This document shows, in pieces, positions 44,747-53,604 of a DNA stretch of 53,884 bases (the stretch's first letter is position 1; each line of letters starts with the position of its first letter). The stretch is taken from positions 1 through 53,884 of the forward strand of contig CAHJWN010000020.1 of the NCBI GenBank assembly GCA_903642265.1, read 5' to 3'. The notes under the pieces are model-generated. The model made no database searches, was not told the DNA's origin, and saw nothing but the letters and a program-made list of their open reading frames with translations. A program made the position numbers and the translations under genes. Source of the DNA: Acidobacteriaceae bacterium. Its GTDB lineage: Bacteria; Acidobacteriota; Terriglobia; Terriglobales; Acidobacteriaceae.

Positions 44747-46861
44747 TTAGCTCACCATCCCAATGCTCCGGATCGGCACCTCGGCCGGGATCTCCGCTGG
44801 TGCCAACACAATGACCTTGGGCAGGAACGGCTCCAGCCAGCGCCGCAGATAATACCTTGCTGGACTTGGACATAAGAGCACCGGAGTAGCCGTAGCGCTC
44901 ACGCCTCCGGTTAGCCGTTTCACAGACTCGACCAGCCGTTTCAAAAACTCCGCGGGCGCCCGGCCCGCCGAGGACCCATCCCCCAGCATCAGCGCCGCCC
45001 TCTGCGGATCAAAGGTGTTCACGATCTCTGACTCCAGCAGATGCTCGAGCGTCAAGACCCGGAGTCCACCCTCGGCATCGAGCAGCGGGTGCACCAGCCC
45101 TCGGCCCAGCGACTGGCGCACACTCTCAACCAGGTGAACGACGTTCTTCGACTGCCCTGCTGCCTCCACCATCACTTCGAGGATTGATCCCAGGTCGCGA
45201 ATCGACACCTGCTCCCGCAGCAGTTGCTGCAGCACTTTCTGCACCTCGCCCAGGCTCATCAGCTTCGGCACAAGTTCTTCAACCAGCTTGGGATATGCCT
45301 CGTTCATGCTGTCGAGCAGTCGCTTCACCTCGGAGCGGCCCAGCAGCTCATATGCATGTCTCCGGATCAGCTCACCAAGGTGCGTTCCAATCACGGTCGT
45401 CTGGTCGACAACGGAATACCCGGCCGCCAGCGCCGATTCCTCCATTCCCGGTTGGATCCATCGCGCCGGTACGCCAAAGGCCGGCTCTTTCGTCTCGATC
45501 CCTGGGAGAGGCCTTGCCTTCGGGTCGGCGTTCACGGCGAGCACAAAGTTCTGCTCCATCTGCCACCGCGCAATCTCAGTCCCGCGCAGACTGACAACAT
45601 ACTCGCGCGGCTTCAGACGCAGGTTGTCCGTGATGTGTACCGGGGGAACAACAAACCCGAGTTCCGAGGCCAAATGCCGGCGCAGCGATCGCACCCGGTT
45701 CAACATCTGGCCGCCTTGCTTCTCATCGACCAGCGGAATCAGCTGAAAACCAATCTCAAGCGTCAGGTCATCCATCTTCAGCAACGAAGTGAAGTTGTCC
45801 CCCTTGGCCAGATCCTCCGCCTTCGTCTTTTCCGGAGCGGACACCTCATCGACCGCCAGAAGCTCCTGCTCAGGCGCGGGCAGCTTTCTCGCAATCAACC
45901 CAACACCGCACGCCATTAGGATGAACGCCAGCTTGGGCAAGCCCGGAATCGCGGCCAGGGCAAGCAGAACGCCGCAGGCGATCCAGAGCGTGTTCCTTCC
46001 ACGAAGAAGCTGTGTTCCAAGCTCTATGTCGAGGTTGCCCGAGGAGGACGCCCGCGTCAGTACGATACCGCCTGCAATCGACACGAGCAGGCTCGGAATC
46101 ATCGTCACCAGGCCGTCCCCAACCGTAAGGATGGTATACGTTTTGACCGCGGTTGACAGGTCTGCGCCCTGCTGCAGGACACCAATCAACAGGCCCGCAA
46201 CGATGTTGATCGCCGTAATGAGAATTGTTGCCAGCGAATCCCGCTGGTTAAAACGCGCAGCACCATCCATCGCGCCATAGAACTCCGCTTCGCGCGCGAT
46301 CGCCTCGCGACGCTTCCTTGCGCCCTGCTCATCAATCAAGCCAGCATTCATATCGGCATCGATCGCCATCTGCTTTCCAGGCAGCGCGTCGAGCGTGAAC
46401 CGTGCCGTGACCTCAGCCGTGCGCACCGCGCCATGGCTCACCACGAGAAACTGGATCGCGATCAAAGCGAGAAAGAGCACAAAGCCGACAACATAGTTGC
46501 CGCCAACGACGAACTGCCCAAACGCCTCAATCACCGATCCAGCAGCATGTGTTCCTTCATGGCCGTGCAGCAAGATCCTTCGGCTTGAGGCCAGGTTAAG
46601 ACTCAACCGGAACATGGTGAGCAACAGCAAGAGCGTTGGGAACACCGAAAAGTCGACCGCCCGGCGGACCTGTATCGCTGTCAAAAAGACAATGACCGAA
46701 GCTGTAATCGATGCTGCAAGCAGCAGGTCCAGCACAACGCTCGGCACTGGAATCAGCATCACGAAGACCATGCTGATTGCGGTAACTGGCAGAAGAAAGA
46801 CCCGCAGCTTGCCTAAACTCGAGACAAGAGACGACGGCCGCGCAACCAAGGCCTGGCTCAC
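44747..46861 (-). CDS. flhA: Flagellar export gate protein FlhA
   Basis: FlhA is the main membrane protein of the flagellar type III export gate and docks chaperone-substrate complexes through its cytoplasmic domain. The 704-aa length is standard. About eight membrane segments fill residues 15-315, with the conserved FHIPEP-type loop REAEFYGAMDGAARF. The cytoplasmic domain (about 350-690) includes PVHITDNLRLKPREYVVSLRG and VVDQTTVIGTHLGELIRRHA. It starts with GTG at 46861, overlapping the flhB stop as GTGA. Confidence 0.97.
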   Translation of the reverse strand: MSQALVARPSSLVSSLGKLRVFLLPVTAISMVFVMLIPVPSVVLDLLLAASITASVIVFLTAIQVRRAVDFSVFPTLLLLLTMFRLSLNLASSRRILLHGHEGTHAAGSVIEAFGQFVVGGNYVVGFVLFLALIAIQFLVVSHGAVRTAEVTARFTLDALPGKQMAIDADMNAGLIDEQGARKRREAIAREAEFYGAMDGAARFNQRDSLATILITAINIVAGLLIGVLQQGADLSTAVKTYTILTVGDGLVTMIPSLLVSIAGGIVLTRASSSGNLDIELGTQLLRGRNTLWIACGVLLALAAIPGLPKLAFILMACGVGLIARKLPAPEQELLAVDEVSAPEKTKAEDLAKGDNFTSLLKMDDLTLEIGFQLIPLVDEKQGGQMLNRVRSLRRHLASELGFVVPPVHITDNLRLKPREYVVSLRGTEIARWQMEQNFVLAVNADPKARPLPGIETKEPAFGVPARWIQPGMEESALAAGYSVVDQTTVIGTHLGELIRRHAYELLGRSEVKRLLDSMNEAYPKLVEELVPKLMSLGEVQKVLQQLLREQVSIRDLGSILEVMVEAAGQSKNVVHLVESVRQSLGRGLVHPLLDAEGGLRVLTLEHLLESEIVNTFDPQRAALMLGDGSSAGRAPAEFLKRLVESVKRLTGGVSATATPVLLCPSPARYYLRRWLEPFLPKVIVLAPAEIPAEVPIRSIGMVS

Positions 46862-48138
46862 ATCGCACCTCCAGTAACCGTTCGCGTTTCCTCAATACCT
46901 GGCCTCAAGTGCAATGGCAGGGGACCTGGTTCCGGATTACGCGGACCTGTTCGATTGGAGTTGCCGCTGCTTGCTGCCGGACGTGCGCCCTGCGGTCCGG
47001 TACTTCCGGCCTGATCATGCTGATGTGCTTTCATCGGATACCTGATTGTGAAGTTCGCGCTCTGATTTGCCCTGGCCTGCCGGTCTGCCCGCATCTTCTC
47101 TTCCACCTTCTGTCTGTAGAGAAACGCCAGGATGCCTGCGACCGCCTGGTAGAGCTCAAATGGAATGGACCGGCCTTCTTCTACGGACTGGTACAAGCTT
47201 CTTGCCAGAGGCGGGTTTTCGATGATTGGCACACCCGCCCATCGCGCCTCTTCGCGGATCTCGGCTGCATGGAGGTCGCGCCCCTTGGCCAGCACGATCG
47301 GCGCCTGCATCGTCTCAAAGCTGAACTCCAGTGCAACCGCATAGTGGGTCGGGTTAGTGACCACAACGCTCGCCCGTGAGATGTCCAGCTTCATCCTTCT
47401 GCGGCGCATTGCTCGCTGAATCTGACGCACGCGCGCCTTGATGTGCGGATCACCGTTCGCATCGCGCATCTCTTCACGCATCTCCTGCTTGGTCATCTTC
47501 AATCGCTGGTTCCACGCTCGCCACTCCATCGCATAATCAAGGCCCGACCACGCCAGCGTTACCCAGGCTGCGTCAAGCGCTAACCCGTAGGCGGTCGAGA
47601 AGGTCTCGGATAGCCGCAGCAGGCTCATCACTGGCATTGGCAGCATCAGGGCTTTCAATGCTGCCCAACCCAGAAAGATCATCACGCCTGCAGGGACCAG
47701 TGACTTCATGACACGCGTGGTAGACCGCAGGCTGAAGAGGTTACCCAGGTTGGTTACGGGGTTGAGCCGGTCAAACTTCAAGCCGATAGCCTTCGCGTGG
47801 AAGCCTACGCCGCCGCCCTGTACAACTCCCGTTAACAAAGCGCCGGCGAACGCGGCACACATCACCATCGCCATTGGCAGAAGAACAGGCAGCAGCATCC
47901 GTCTTACAACCTGGAGTCCGAGATCGCCTGAAAGGTCCTCAATCGCAAAAGCGCTCAAACTATCGGTATATGCCCGCCCCCATCCCTTCACGAACTGCTG
48001 CGACACGCCACCAAGCGCGAGCACGCCGCCCAGCATTGCCACCGCCGAAAGCAGTTCACGGCTTCTGACCGTGTCACCGTCTTCACGCGCCTTCTTCTTG
48101 CGCTGCGGCGTTGCTTGCTCTGTGCCTTTCTCGCTCAC
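46858..48138 (-). CDS. flhB: Flagellar export switch protein FlhB
   Basis: FlhB switches export specificity from hook to filament substrates after self-cleavage. The 426-aa protein has four membrane segments, the linker KMTKQEMREEMRDANGDPHIKARVRQ and the autocleavage site NPTH at residues 262-265. A Pro/Gly/Ser-rich C-terminal tail of about 60 residues exceeds that of typical FlhB. The start is the GTG at 48138, which overlaps the fliR stop (GTGA); 20 open codons upstream lie inside fliR. Confidence 0.95.
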   Translation of the reverse strand: MSEKGTEQATPQRKKKAREDGDTVRSRELLSAVAMLGGVLALGGVSQQFVKGWGRAYTDSLSAFAIEDLSGDLGLQVVRRMLLPVLLPMAMVMCAAFAGALLTGVVQGGGVGFHAKAIGLKFDRLNPVTNLGNLFSLRSTTRVMKSLVPAGVMIFLGWAALKALMLPMPVMSLLRLSETFSTAYGLALDAAWVTLAWSGLDYAMEWRAWNQRLKMTKQEMREEMRDANGDPHIKARVRQIQRAMRRRRMKLDISRASVVVTNPTHYAVALEFSFETMQAPIVLAKGRDLHAAEIREEARWAGVPIIENPPLARSLYQSVEEGRSIPFELYQAVAGILAFLYRQKVEEKMRADRQARANQSANFTIRYPMKAHQHDQAGSTGPQGARPAASSGNSNRTGPRNPEPGPLPLHLRPGIEETRTVTGGAM

Positions 48139-48914
48139 GCACGCACCAGCAGCTTTCCGGCCGCATCGAGCAAAGCAGTAAAGTGGCTCTCGATCCAAGC
48201 AGGCCAGACAGCCAGACTGGCAATGAGAACAACGTACGACGTCATCGTTTTCAGGGGGATGCTCAGGACAAATGAGGGAAGTTGAGGCGACAAACGCCCA
48301 ATTAAGGAAACCGTGATCTCGACCGTCAATGCAGCCGCCATTACCGGAGCCGCAAGCTGTAATCCCGCAAGGAAGATTCCTCCCGCCATGGCCGCCATTG
48401 CTGTACCAGTCTTTGCGTTCACCACACCCTGACCTACAGGCACCATCGCAAAGCTCCGCATCACCGCCATCAGAAGGCTGCGGTCCAGCCCCGCGGCCAA
48501 CAGCACCAGTACACCCAGCCAGTTCAGCATCTGGCCCAGTACAGGCGTCTCAACCATGGTGTTTGGATCGAGAAGGTTCACCAGGGAAAAGCTGAATTGA
48601 TAGCCAAGCATCGTCCCCGCAAAGACCAGCGCCTCGTTCAGCATCATCAGCGAAAGCCCGAAGACCAGGCCGACGCCGAGTTCCCCCAGGATGGCTTTCG
48701 TATCGAGCACTGCTCTTGCCCCCGGTAACGCCGCAACCACCGGAGCCAGCAGGATCGTCATCGCAACGACAAAGCCGCCTTTTACCCGCGCAGGAACTGC
48801 AGCCGAGTTGAAGATGGGAGCAAACACCATCAGACCGCTCAAGCGCACCAGCACGAGCACCGCCGCAGTGAGATATCCCGGCCAATCATGAAGTACGCTT
48901 CCTGCGTCAGTCAC
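48135..48914 (-). CDS. fliR: Flagellar export gate protein FliR
   Basis: FliR joins FliP and FliQ in the helical core of the export gate. The 259-aa protein has six hydrophobic segments and conserved blocks RLSGLMVFAPIFNSAAVPARVKGGF and GTMLGYQFSFSLVNLLDPNT. It lies 24 nt after fliQ and overlaps flhB by four bases. Length and topology are standard. Confidence 0.95.
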   Translation of the reverse strand: MTDAGSVLHDWPGYLTAAVLVLVRLSGLMVFAPIFNSAAVPARVKGGFVVAMTILLAPVVAALPGARAVLDTKAILGELGVGLVFGLSLMMLNEALVFAGTMLGYQFSFSLVNLLDPNTMVETPVLGQMLNWLGVLVLLAAGLDRSLLMAVMRSFAMVPVGQGVVNAKTGTAMAAMAGGIFLAGLQLAAPVMAAALTVEITVSLIGRLSPQLPSFVLSIPLKTMTSYVVLIASLAVWPAWIESHFTALLDAAGKLLVRA

Positions 48915-48938
48915 GCTGCACCTTCCGTGTTGCTTCTC

Positions 48939-49208
48939 CTACCCCAGGTAACGATGAAACCCCGTCCACAGGTGCAGCGTGTAATTGATCAGCCGATGCA
49001 CTGTCCAGGGCATGGTCAGCACAGCCAGCACAAAGACAACCAAAAGGCGCGGCACTGCGGTGAGCGTCTGCTCCTGCACGCTGGTCAACGTCTGCAGGAG
49101 GCTTACGATAAGGCTGATCAGCGCAGCCCCGATCAGAAGCGGAGCGCTCAAAAGAAGCGCTTCAAGCATCAGTCGCCGCATGATCTCTACTGTCTGGTCC
49201 GCACCCAT
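48939..49208 (-). CDS. fliQ: Flagellar export gate protein FliQ
   Basis: The 89-aa protein has the two-helix hairpin of FliQ (MRRLMLEALLLSAPLLIGAALISLIVSLLQTLTSVQEQTL, then VPRLLVVFVLAVLTMPW). The start is the ATG at 49208, 10 nt after the fliP stop; an upstream ATG at 49262 lies inside fliP. It assembles with FliP and FliR in the export gate. Confidence 0.96.
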   Translation of the reverse strand: MGADQTVEIMRRLMLEALLLSAPLLIGAALISLIVSLLQTLTSVQEQTLTAVPRLLVVFVLAVLTMPWTVHRLINYTLHLWTGFHRYLG

Positions 49209-49218
49209 CGCGCCTCTT

Positions 49219-50133
49219 CTAAAAGCTCCTGAGCAGTTGGTCTGCAAGCAGGTTCCATCCATCCACCATGACGAACAGAAGAATCTTCAACGGCGTCGAA
49301 ATGACGACCGGCGGCAGTTGCATCATGCCGATCGAGGTGGTCACACTCGCAACTACGAGATCGACGAGCAGAAAGGGCAGGAACAACACCGCGCCAATCT
49401 GGAAACCAGCCTTGAGCTCACTCAGGATGTACGCCGGAAAGATCACCTGCAGCGGAAGATCCATCTTGGTCTGCGGCCGCGCCGCCAGACCAGCCGCGGC
49501 AAAGATGGTCAAGTCCTTCTCCCGCGCATAGCGCAGCATGTACTGCTTCACGGGTACAAGCCCAAGCTCAATGGCGTTCTCTCCCGTGACCGTTCCTTCG
49601 CGATAGGGTGTCACTGCCTTCTGCTCCACATCGACCAGCACTGGCTGCATCAGGAACCACGTCATCATCAAGGCCAGACCCATCAACACCTGGTTCGATG
49701 GGGCAGTCTGCGTGCCGAGCGCCTGCCGCAAAAAATGAAAGACCACCAGCAGCCGCACCATCGGCGTCATGGAGAGCAGGATTGCCGGCAGCAGCGTAAG
49801 CACAGTGAGTCCGAAGACAATCGCCCACGGTGTGCTTTGGCTTGCCTTCATCTGGTCCGAGATGGATTTTGCGAGGTCATTCGGCGGATCGGCTTTCCTG
49901 CCGGAAGACCTGGGTGTGCTGACGGTGGCAGAGGTCTTTGGACCTTCCTCGGACAATTTTGGAAAGGCCGTCGACATCTCTGCGGTATGGAGCATCGCGA
50001 TTGAACCCGCGTGCGCCCTGGACGGCATCGCCAGCAACGTCAAGCCAAGCAGCATCGTAAGCTGGGTCCTGCGGATCCGACCACGCATCACCCAACCGGC
50101 CGCCATTCTAGAGACCTCAGTGCCTGCGATCAT
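49219..50133 (-). CDS. fliP: Flagellar export gate protein FliP
   Basis: FliP forms the pentameric core of the export gate. The 304-aa protein has a cleavable signal (LTMLLGLTLLAMPSRAHAG), a linker of about 60 residues, and the conserved domain: VFGLTVLTLLPAILLSMTPMVRLLVVFHFLRQALGTQTAPSNQVLMGLALMMTWFLM, then FPAYILSELKAGFQIGAVLFLPFLLVDLVV. The linker between signal and first membrane segment is longer than in E. coli. I choose the ATG at 50133, which overlaps the fliO stop as ATGA; another ATG lies two codons upstream. Confidence 0.95.
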   Translation of the reverse strand: MIAGTEVSRMAAGWVMRGRIRRTQLTMLLGLTLLAMPSRAHAGSIAMLHTAEMSTAFPKLSEEGPKTSATVSTPRSSGRKADPPNDLAKSISDQMKASQSTPWAIVFGLTVLTLLPAILLSMTPMVRLLVVFHFLRQALGTQTAPSNQVLMGLALMMTWFLMQPVLVDVEQKAVTPYREGTVTGENAIELGLVPVKQYMLRYAREKDLTIFAAAGLAARPQTKMDLPLQVIFPAYILSELKAGFQIGAVLFLPFLLVDLVVASVTTSIGMMQLPPVVISTPLKILLFVMVDGWNLLADQLLRSF

Positions 50134-50567
50134 TGCCATCGGCCGGGTCCCGTCTTCTTCTGCTGATCTCCTGGCTGCCCGATCTGAGGCACCAGCGTCG
50201 GCCCCTCTACCACTCGATTGATCGCAAGCTTTCCGCCCCACTCGCCAGGCATCAAGGGCTGCACCTGATCTGCTGCTGGTGCAATCGCGAGGATGCAGCC
50301 AACACTGTCTGCTCCAGTTCCCACCAGGTACTTGTGGCGATCGCATACCACCAGCAGCAGTTGACGGCGGTTGCCTAACGCAAGCGACTCGACCAGGTGC
50401 ATCTGTTTCGCGACCCCGGCGCCAAGTCGCGCTTGCTGTACTCTCGCAAAGATCCACATCACGACACGGCGCAGGACACCAACTGCGGCAATCCCTCGCT
50501 CATCGGCCAACGAACCCATCTCGCTCTGCTGTCGGCCGTCCCCTTGGATCGGAACCTGTACTGCCAT
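50130..50567 (-). CDS. fliO: FliO-like flagellar assembly protein
   Basis: FliO stabilises FliP during gate assembly. The 145-aa protein has the FliO core LVESLALGNRRQLLLVVCDRHKYLVGTG after an N-terminal region with one hydrophobic stretch (GIAAVGVLRRVVMWIFARV), and a Pro/Gln-rich tail. The sequence is poorly conserved in the family; position just before fliP with a 4-nt overlap supports the call. The start is the ATG at 50567. Confidence 0.8.
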   Translation of the reverse strand: MAVQVPIQGDGRQQSEMGSLADERGIAAVGVLRRVVMWIFARVQQARLGAGVAKQMHLVESLALGNRRQLLLVVCDRHKYLVGTGADSVGCILAIAPAADQVQPLMPGEWGGKLAINRVVEGPTLVPQIGQPGDQQKKTGPGRWQ

Positions 50568-50583
50568 GACGCACCCTCTCTTC

Positions 50584-50922
50584 CTAAGCCAGCTTCGTAA
50601 TACGCAAGGCAAGAGTGTGTTCGACAACTTCAAACTCCCCCCATGCAATCCGTACCGCACCGATGCGTATCGGGATCATCTCGGTCGTGAGCACGCTGCT
50701 CGCGATGACACGCCCCTTCTCCATCGTGAGCAGGTCGTGAATCGTAAATGCAGGCAGCGGAATCAGGGCTGTCAACGTCTCTGGGACACGTGCCAGCACA
50801 TGCCAGGCAGTGTGGTCTTCCACCCGCTGGATCCAAGGCAGATGGCTCCGGTTGCGCGAGAAGATCGCATGCTGTCCAAGCACCAGTTCTGTTGGCTTTT
50901 GTTCTGGTTCACCTGCATTCAT
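50584..50922 (-). CDS. Second SpoA-domain (FliN-like) C-ring protein
   Basis: The 112-aa protein ends in a SpoA domain (about 55-112: IPLPAFTIHDLLTMEKGRVIASSVLTTEMIPIRIGAVRIAWGEFEVVEHTLALRIT), the fold shared by FliN and the FliM C-terminus. It occupies the place between fliL and fliO where fliM and fliN normally lie. It is clearly distinct in sequence from FliN at 42194-42586, so the cell may build the C-ring from two FliN-like proteins, or this may be a FliY/FliN variant. The start is the ATG at 50922 after GAGAGG. Confidence 0.8.
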   Translation of the reverse strand: MNAGEPEQKPTELVLGQHAIFSRNRSHLPWIQRVEDHTAWHVLARVPETLTALIPLPAFTIHDLLTMEKGRVIASSVLTTEMIPIRIGAVRIAWGEFEVVEHTLALRITKLA

Positions 50923-50952
50923 CAAGACCCTCTCAGCCACATCCCGGCTCTG

Positions 50953-51489
50953 CTACAGCTGCACCAGAAAATCCGTAAAGAAGATGTCCTTCACCTTCAG
51001 CTGCGTATTGTGCTTTGCCAACGCTTCCTTCAACTCGATCTTCAAATGCTCCTTACCGTCAGGTCCAAGCAGCCACGCACTTGTCTGCTGGCCCAGTACG
51101 GTGAGCACCGTATCGCGCACGGCAAGCTCCTGCTCGGTTGGGGCTTTCGCTGCTTTGCTCTCGCCATCGACCTTCGCAAATTCGCCAACCATATCGAGCG
51201 TTAGCCCCAGCCGAAGATAAGCGTGGCCACCTTCATCAGCAAGGTTCACCAGGATGGGTTCAAGCACCACCGGATGTCCGTCTGCTTGGTTTGCAAACCC
51301 TTCGAGAGGCGCTGCGACAACCGCACTCAGAGAGAGCTTCCCCGACTTGACAAGCAAGTAAGCTCCACCCGCAACCGCAGCCGCACCCAGGCCTGCACCA
51401 ACAATTACAACGGCAAGCAGCATGACGATGGGCAGCTTCACCTTGCTTGCAGAGGCCGTCTCCTCGCTGATCGCTGCCTTGGCTGCCAT
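50953..51489 (-). CDS. fliL: Flagellar basal-body protein FliL
   Basis: FliL surrounds the stator and supports motor torque. The 178-aa protein has a short cytoplasmic start, a membrane segment (about 19-48) and a periplasmic stomatin-like domain (VVLEPILVNLADEGGHAYLRLGLTLDM ... RDTVLTVLGQQTSAWLLGPDGKEHLKIELKEAL). It ends FFTDFLVQL, the conserved FliL terminus. It is followed by the SpoA gene after 30 nt. A 201-nt gap separates it from flgE. Confidence 0.92.
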   Translation of the reverse strand: MAAKAAISEETASASKVKLPIVMLLAVVIVGAGLGAAAVAGGAYLLVKSGKLSLSAVVAAPLEGFANQADGHPVVLEPILVNLADEGGHAYLRLGLTLDMVGEFAKVDGESKAAKAPTEQELAVRDTVLTVLGQQTSAWLLGPDGKEHLKIELKEALAKHNTQLKVKDIFFTDFLVQL

Positions 51490-51690
51490 GCCCTTGATGA
51501 AGCAGTCGGAATGCCAATCCGGGAACAGAAGAGATTAGGAGATACTCACGAGGTAAAGGCTCCAGGCGCTCAGCCGAGGCGTTACGCAACTGTCGCTAAC
51601 AGGTATGTGGCGGCAGGCGAGAATCGGGATCGTCTCCCCATACCCGCACCGCCGCCTCATGCTTCCTGCTGCCTTTTTGCGCCGATTCGC

Positions 51691-52923
51691 CTACCGGATC
51701 ATCGCAATCGTGTCCTGCGTGACGGTGTCGAACGTTGTTACGGTCTTTGAGTTTGCCTCAAATGCCCGCTGCGCGACGATAAGATTCGCGAACTCGGTTG
51801 AGATGTCCACGTTTGAGAGCTCAAGCGCGCTATCTGTGATCTTGCCACGCGATCCCGTGCCCGCAATGCCGCTGATGATCTGCCCTGAAGATGCCGTGGT
51901 GATCAGATTGTTATTTCCGATGATCGTCAGTCCCTCAGGATTTTCGACCGTTGCTACAGCGACCTGCCCAACCGTCTCTGTCTGGCCATTACTGAATTGC
52001 GCTGTAAGGATGCCAGAGGAATCCGCAGAGAAGGTCTGGTAGATGCCGCTTGCGAAGCCATCCTGCTTATTGGCGTTGGTCTGCGAAGACGCAAAGTTCT
52101 GTGAGATCGTGGGAACTCCCGTCGGGCTGAAAAGGTTGAAGCTAAAGTCCAGGTCGGCTGAACCGTCCGCCATGCCGGCAAAGGTCACTCCCGCCACGTT
52201 TGCGGCCGGATTCGTCAGCACGCCGGACGAATTGAAGGTGAGTGATCCGGTTGCATTGGTCGCTGCACCCGTATAGTCGCCGGCCGGGAGACCGATGCTG
52301 TAGCCCCACGTGTTCGCGGCTGTTTTGGTGTACGTCACCGTGGCCAGATGGGTATTTCCCAGAGAGTCGTAGATTGTTACCGATGTCGGGTAAGGCGTGC
52401 CTACGGAAGCACCCGCGTCCAGATTGGCCGTGAAGCCGATGTTCTGCGTCGCCTGTGCCGACTCCGAAGCGCCGATTGGCAGGCTGAGTGCGGTGAGAGG
52501 TCCAGTTGAGTTCACGATACCGTTGGTCGCCGAGTACCCCATCACGCTTGCTCCCTCAGCGGTAATAAGGTTCCCACTCTGGTCCAGTTGAAAGTTGCCG
52601 GCCCGCGTTAACGCCTCGGTTTGACCCTGCTGCACGACGAAGAACCCGTTCCCACTGAGAGCCAGGTTTGTCTCTACGCCGGCGGTTGGATTGATGCTGC
52701 CCTGCAGGAAGTTGGTGTCCGTTGTCTCGACCTGTGTACCCACGCCAACCTGCAGCGTGTCGCCCGAACCGTTGTTTCCAATCTGCTGGTAGAAAAGATC
52801 TTCAAACTCCGTGCTCTGACTCTTGAAGGCAGTTGTATTAAGGTTCGCCAGGTTGTTTCCAATCGTATTCAGCGTGAGCGAATCAGCAAACAATCCAGAC
52901 AGTGGAATCGAAAAATTAGGCAT
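51691..52923 (-). CDS. flgE: Flagellar hook protein FlgE
   Basis: FlgE forms the flexible hook. The 410-aa protein has the N-terminal rod/hook signature SGLFADSLTLNTIGNNLANLNTTAFKSQ, the GNGFFVVQQG and TRAGNFQLDQSGNLIT blocks, a Gly/Thr/Ala-rich middle and the C-terminal helix NVDISTEFANLIVAQRAFEANSKTVTTFD. The ATG at 52923 follows GGAGA. It lies 83 nt after flgD. Confidence 0.96.
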   Translation of the reverse strand: MPNFSIPLSGLFADSLTLNTIGNNLANLNTTAFKSQSTEFEDLFYQQIGNNGSGDTLQVGVGTQVETTDTNFLQGSINPTAGVETNLALSGNGFFVVQQGQTEALTRAGNFQLDQSGNLITAEGASVMGYSATNGIVNSTGPLTALSLPIGASESAQATQNIGFTANLDAGASVGTPYPTSVTIYDSLGNTHLATVTYTKTAANTWGYSIGLPAGDYTGAATNATGSLTFNSSGVLTNPAANVAGVTFAGMADGSADLDFSFNLFSPTGVPTISQNFASSQTNANKQDGFASGIYQTFSADSSGILTAQFSNGQTETVGQVAVATVENPEGLTIIGNNNLITTASSGQIISGIAGTGSRGKITDSALELSNVDISTEFANLIVAQRAFEANSKTVTTFDTVTQDTIAMIR

Positions 52924-53006
52924 TCGTGGTCTCCAGTTCAAACTCGGTTAGGCATTGCATACTCGTCATTGGGCCGCGCCGCAGGCACGTCCTACCCACA
53001 ATCCAT

Positions 53007-53510
53007 TTACAGCGTTGTGGCACCAGAAATCAGCTTGTGGACCTCGCCCAGCGTCGCGGGTGCACTGGCCGGCTGCAGGTCTGCTGCCCGAACACTTTCG
53101 GCCGCTCCGCTGACCGTTCCTAGCGTGCTCAACGCCGACGCGCTCGAAGCCGATTTATCCGGTGGCGGTGTGGTTGTCGACACAGCAGAGTCAAGCGACG
53201 CGATCCCGGTGTTGATCGAAATTAATTGCTCAAGGCTGTTCACCTGCGCCAGCTGCGTGATGTATTGATTCGGATCAGTTGGCTGGGTGGGGTCCTGGTT
53301 CTTCAACTCGCTCACGAGCAGCGTCAAAAAGTCGCTGCTTGTGATGTCTGAAGCGCCGGTCGGCGCGGTTGAGTTGGAACCGCTCGCTGCTGCAGTCGCG
53401 GCTCCTCGTAGCGTTGAAGATGAGTGGCTGCGAGGTGCCAGCGCGCCGGCTACCGTCTGAGCTGCTGCAGTCCGTTGTGCCACCATCGTGTGTGTCAATC
53501 GTGCGTCCAT
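53007..53510 (-). CDS. flgD: Short hook-cap scaffold protein FlgD
   Basis: FlgD caps the growing hook. The 167-aa protein has the conserved N-terminal region (DITSSDFLTLLVSELKNQDPTQPTDPNQYITQLAQVNSLEQL, about residues 53-96). It then ends after a Ser/Ala/Thr-rich stretch, without the FlgD Ig/tudor-like C-terminal domains seen in longer homologues of about 220 aa or more. The preceding 50 residues are Ala/Ser/Thr-rich. The start ATG at 53510 follows AAGGAGAAGG. A truncated but functional cap is possible, as the N-terminal part is the conserved one. Confidence 0.9.
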   Translation of the reverse strand: MDARLTHTMVAQRTAAAQTVAGALAPRSHSSSTLRGAATAAASGSNSTAPTGASDITSSDFLTLLVSELKNQDPTQPTDPNQYITQLAQVNSLEQLISINTGIASLDSAVSTTTPPPDKSASSASALSTLGTVSGAAESVRAADLQPASAPATLGEVHKLISGATTL

Positions 53511-53567
53511 TTTCCTTCTCCTTAGGTTTCTCTAAGTACCTTTAATGCCGTGTCATAAACTCCGCCT

Positions 53568-53595
53568 AAGTTAGGCATCGATGTCCAACTGACAA
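53568..53595 (-). promoter_or_regulatory. Possible sigma-70 promoter before flgD
   Basis: On the minus strand TTGTCA (53595-53590) and TAACTT (53573-53568) are 16 bases apart, in the 94-nt gap between fliK' and flgD. GCCTAACTTAGGC, a palindrome, overlaps the -10. The evidence is spacing and hexamer similarity only. Confidence 0.3.
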
Positions 53596-53604
53596 GCTCG
53601 TTTC

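Noticed and set aside
51535..51660. 41-codon minus-strand ORF between flgE and fliL after AGGAAG
   Set aside because: It sits where flbD is often found, but the sequence (MRRRCGYGETIP...) does not resemble FlbD or any flagellar protein; no support beyond an upstream purine run.
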